Origin: Ahrensia sp.
GTDB lineage: Bacteria; Pseudomonadota; Alphaproteobacteria; Rhizobiales; Rhizobiaceae
Length of the DNA: 64,000 nucleotides
Assembly (NCBI GenBank): GCA_002698425.1
Contig: NZXU01000050.1
Location: 62,001 to 126,000 of the forward strand
Direction of reading: 5' to 3'
This document shows, piece after piece, positions 63,486 to 64,000 of this stretch. Position 1 is the first letter of the stretch; each line of letters starts with the position of its first letter. The notes beneath the pieces were generated by a model that was not told where the DNA came from, did not search any database, and worked only from the letters and a program-made list of their open reading frames with translations. The position numbers and the translations under genes were made by a program.

Positions 63486-64000
63486 TTATCGCGCTATGGA
63501 ATTCTTGGCGCGATGCATGGCCAGGTCGGCATTGTTGATCAACGTATCCCTGTCGTCGGCGTCCCCCGGGAAGACCGCGTAGCCGATGCTTCCAGAAATA
63601 CCGAAGCCGCGTTGCGACAGTTCGACGACGGAGTTGGCGGCGTTTTCGAGCCGGGCGACGAAATCCGCCAGGTCAGCTTCGTCGGCGATCACTTTCAGCG
63701 CGATGAACTCGTCCCCGCCGAAGCGGCCGACGACCTCGGTCCCGCGCACGCAATTCGAGAGCTTCTTTCCGAGCGCGCCGAGAATCTCGTCGCCGAATGT
63801 ATAGCCCAGCGCGTCGTTGACGTTCTTGAATTCATCGAGGCCGATGCAGATGACGGCGACCTTGTCGCCGGTGTAGATCGAGGCGGACAAGGCGCTGTCG
63901 AGCTTCGCGAGAAAATGCGTGCGGTTCGGAAGCCCCGTAAGACCATCGTGCCCGGCGTTGTGGCGGAGCTTCTGCTCATCCTCCATTTGCTGCGTCCGGT
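63486..64000 (-). pseudogene. GGDEF-domain part of a GGDEF-EAL protein, interrupted by a stop and cut at the window end
   Basis: A diguanylate cyclase domain with an intact catalytic loop (VVGRFGGDEFIALK) and the start motif HDGLTGLPNRTHF. It ends RAKNSIAR-stop just where such proteins normally continue into a linker and EAL domain. The frame continues upstream through the window edge (RTQQMEDEQK), so a PAS or other sensor part is probably outside. The TAA is in the same frame as the downstream EAL domain. It may be a point mutation, a sequencing error, or a real split. The domain could still be active, so the pseudogene label is provisional. Confidence 0.7.

Overview
The window is GC-rich DNA with dense, overlapping genes and looks like a chromosome segment of an alphaproteobacterium of the order Hyphomicrobiales (Rhizobiales). 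The evidence is the rhizobial-type flagellar regulon: it has the periplasmic motor proteins MotC and MotE, MotD-type FliK, FlaF and FlbT, an FtcR/Rem-type regulator, a DUF1217 protein and three tandem short flagellins. I cannot name the genus from sequence alone.

Region 1 (1-2.3 kb): the N-terminal 479 codons of a chemoreceptor, cut by the window start, and a LuxR-type regulator. Region 2 (2.5-39.8 kb): a nearly complete flagellum and motor cluster. Minus-strand blocks encode flgN, flgJ, a fliJ-like gene, fliR, flhA, fliQ, flgD, flbT, flaF, flgL, flgK, flgE, ftcR, then a lytic transglycosylase, fliK, motC, motB, a fliH-like gene and fliF. Next come three flagellin genes with their own leaders and terminators, and then fliP, fliL, flgH, motE, flgI, flgA, flgG, fliE, flgC, flgB, a membrane protein, fliI, flgF and a DUF1217 gene. 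A divergent plus-strand operon carries motA, fliM, fliN, fliG, flhB and an unknown gene. Most gene junctions overlap by 1-4 bases, so the blocks are probably translationally coupled. I saw no fliO, fliS, fliD, flgM, visN or visR.

Region 3 (39.8-43.8 kb): small unknown genes, a flavin-dependent oxidoreductase, an NsrR-like Rrf2 iron-sulfur regulator, and a secreted SUMF1-domain protein with a peptidoglycan-binding domain. An FNR-type box lies in the nsrR/SUMF1 intergenic region. This suggests a nitric-oxide or oxygen-responsive module.

Region 4 (43.8-59.8 kb): the most unusual part. About 14.6 kb of minus-strand genes appear to form one catabolic and transport operon. In transcription order they are an FAH-family hydrolase, an alpha/beta hydrolase, an amidohydrolase, LivH, LivM, a substrate-binding protein, LivG, a LivF fused to a Tm-1-like (UPF0261) domain, a PEP-hydrolase-like TIM barrel, a long flotillin, an SRPBCC protein and an SRPBCC-quinone oxidoreductase fusion. 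A divergent GntR/FCD regulator and a second FCD protein without a DNA-binding domain face it. Two identical-architecture palindromes (CCAAT-N5-ATTGG) sit about 20 bases before each divergent start. The pathway substrate is unknown.

Region 5 (59.9-64 kb): a membrane hybrid histidine kinase with two receiver domains, and a GGDEF-EAL cyclic-di-GMP protein whose two domains are separated by one in-frame stop codon.
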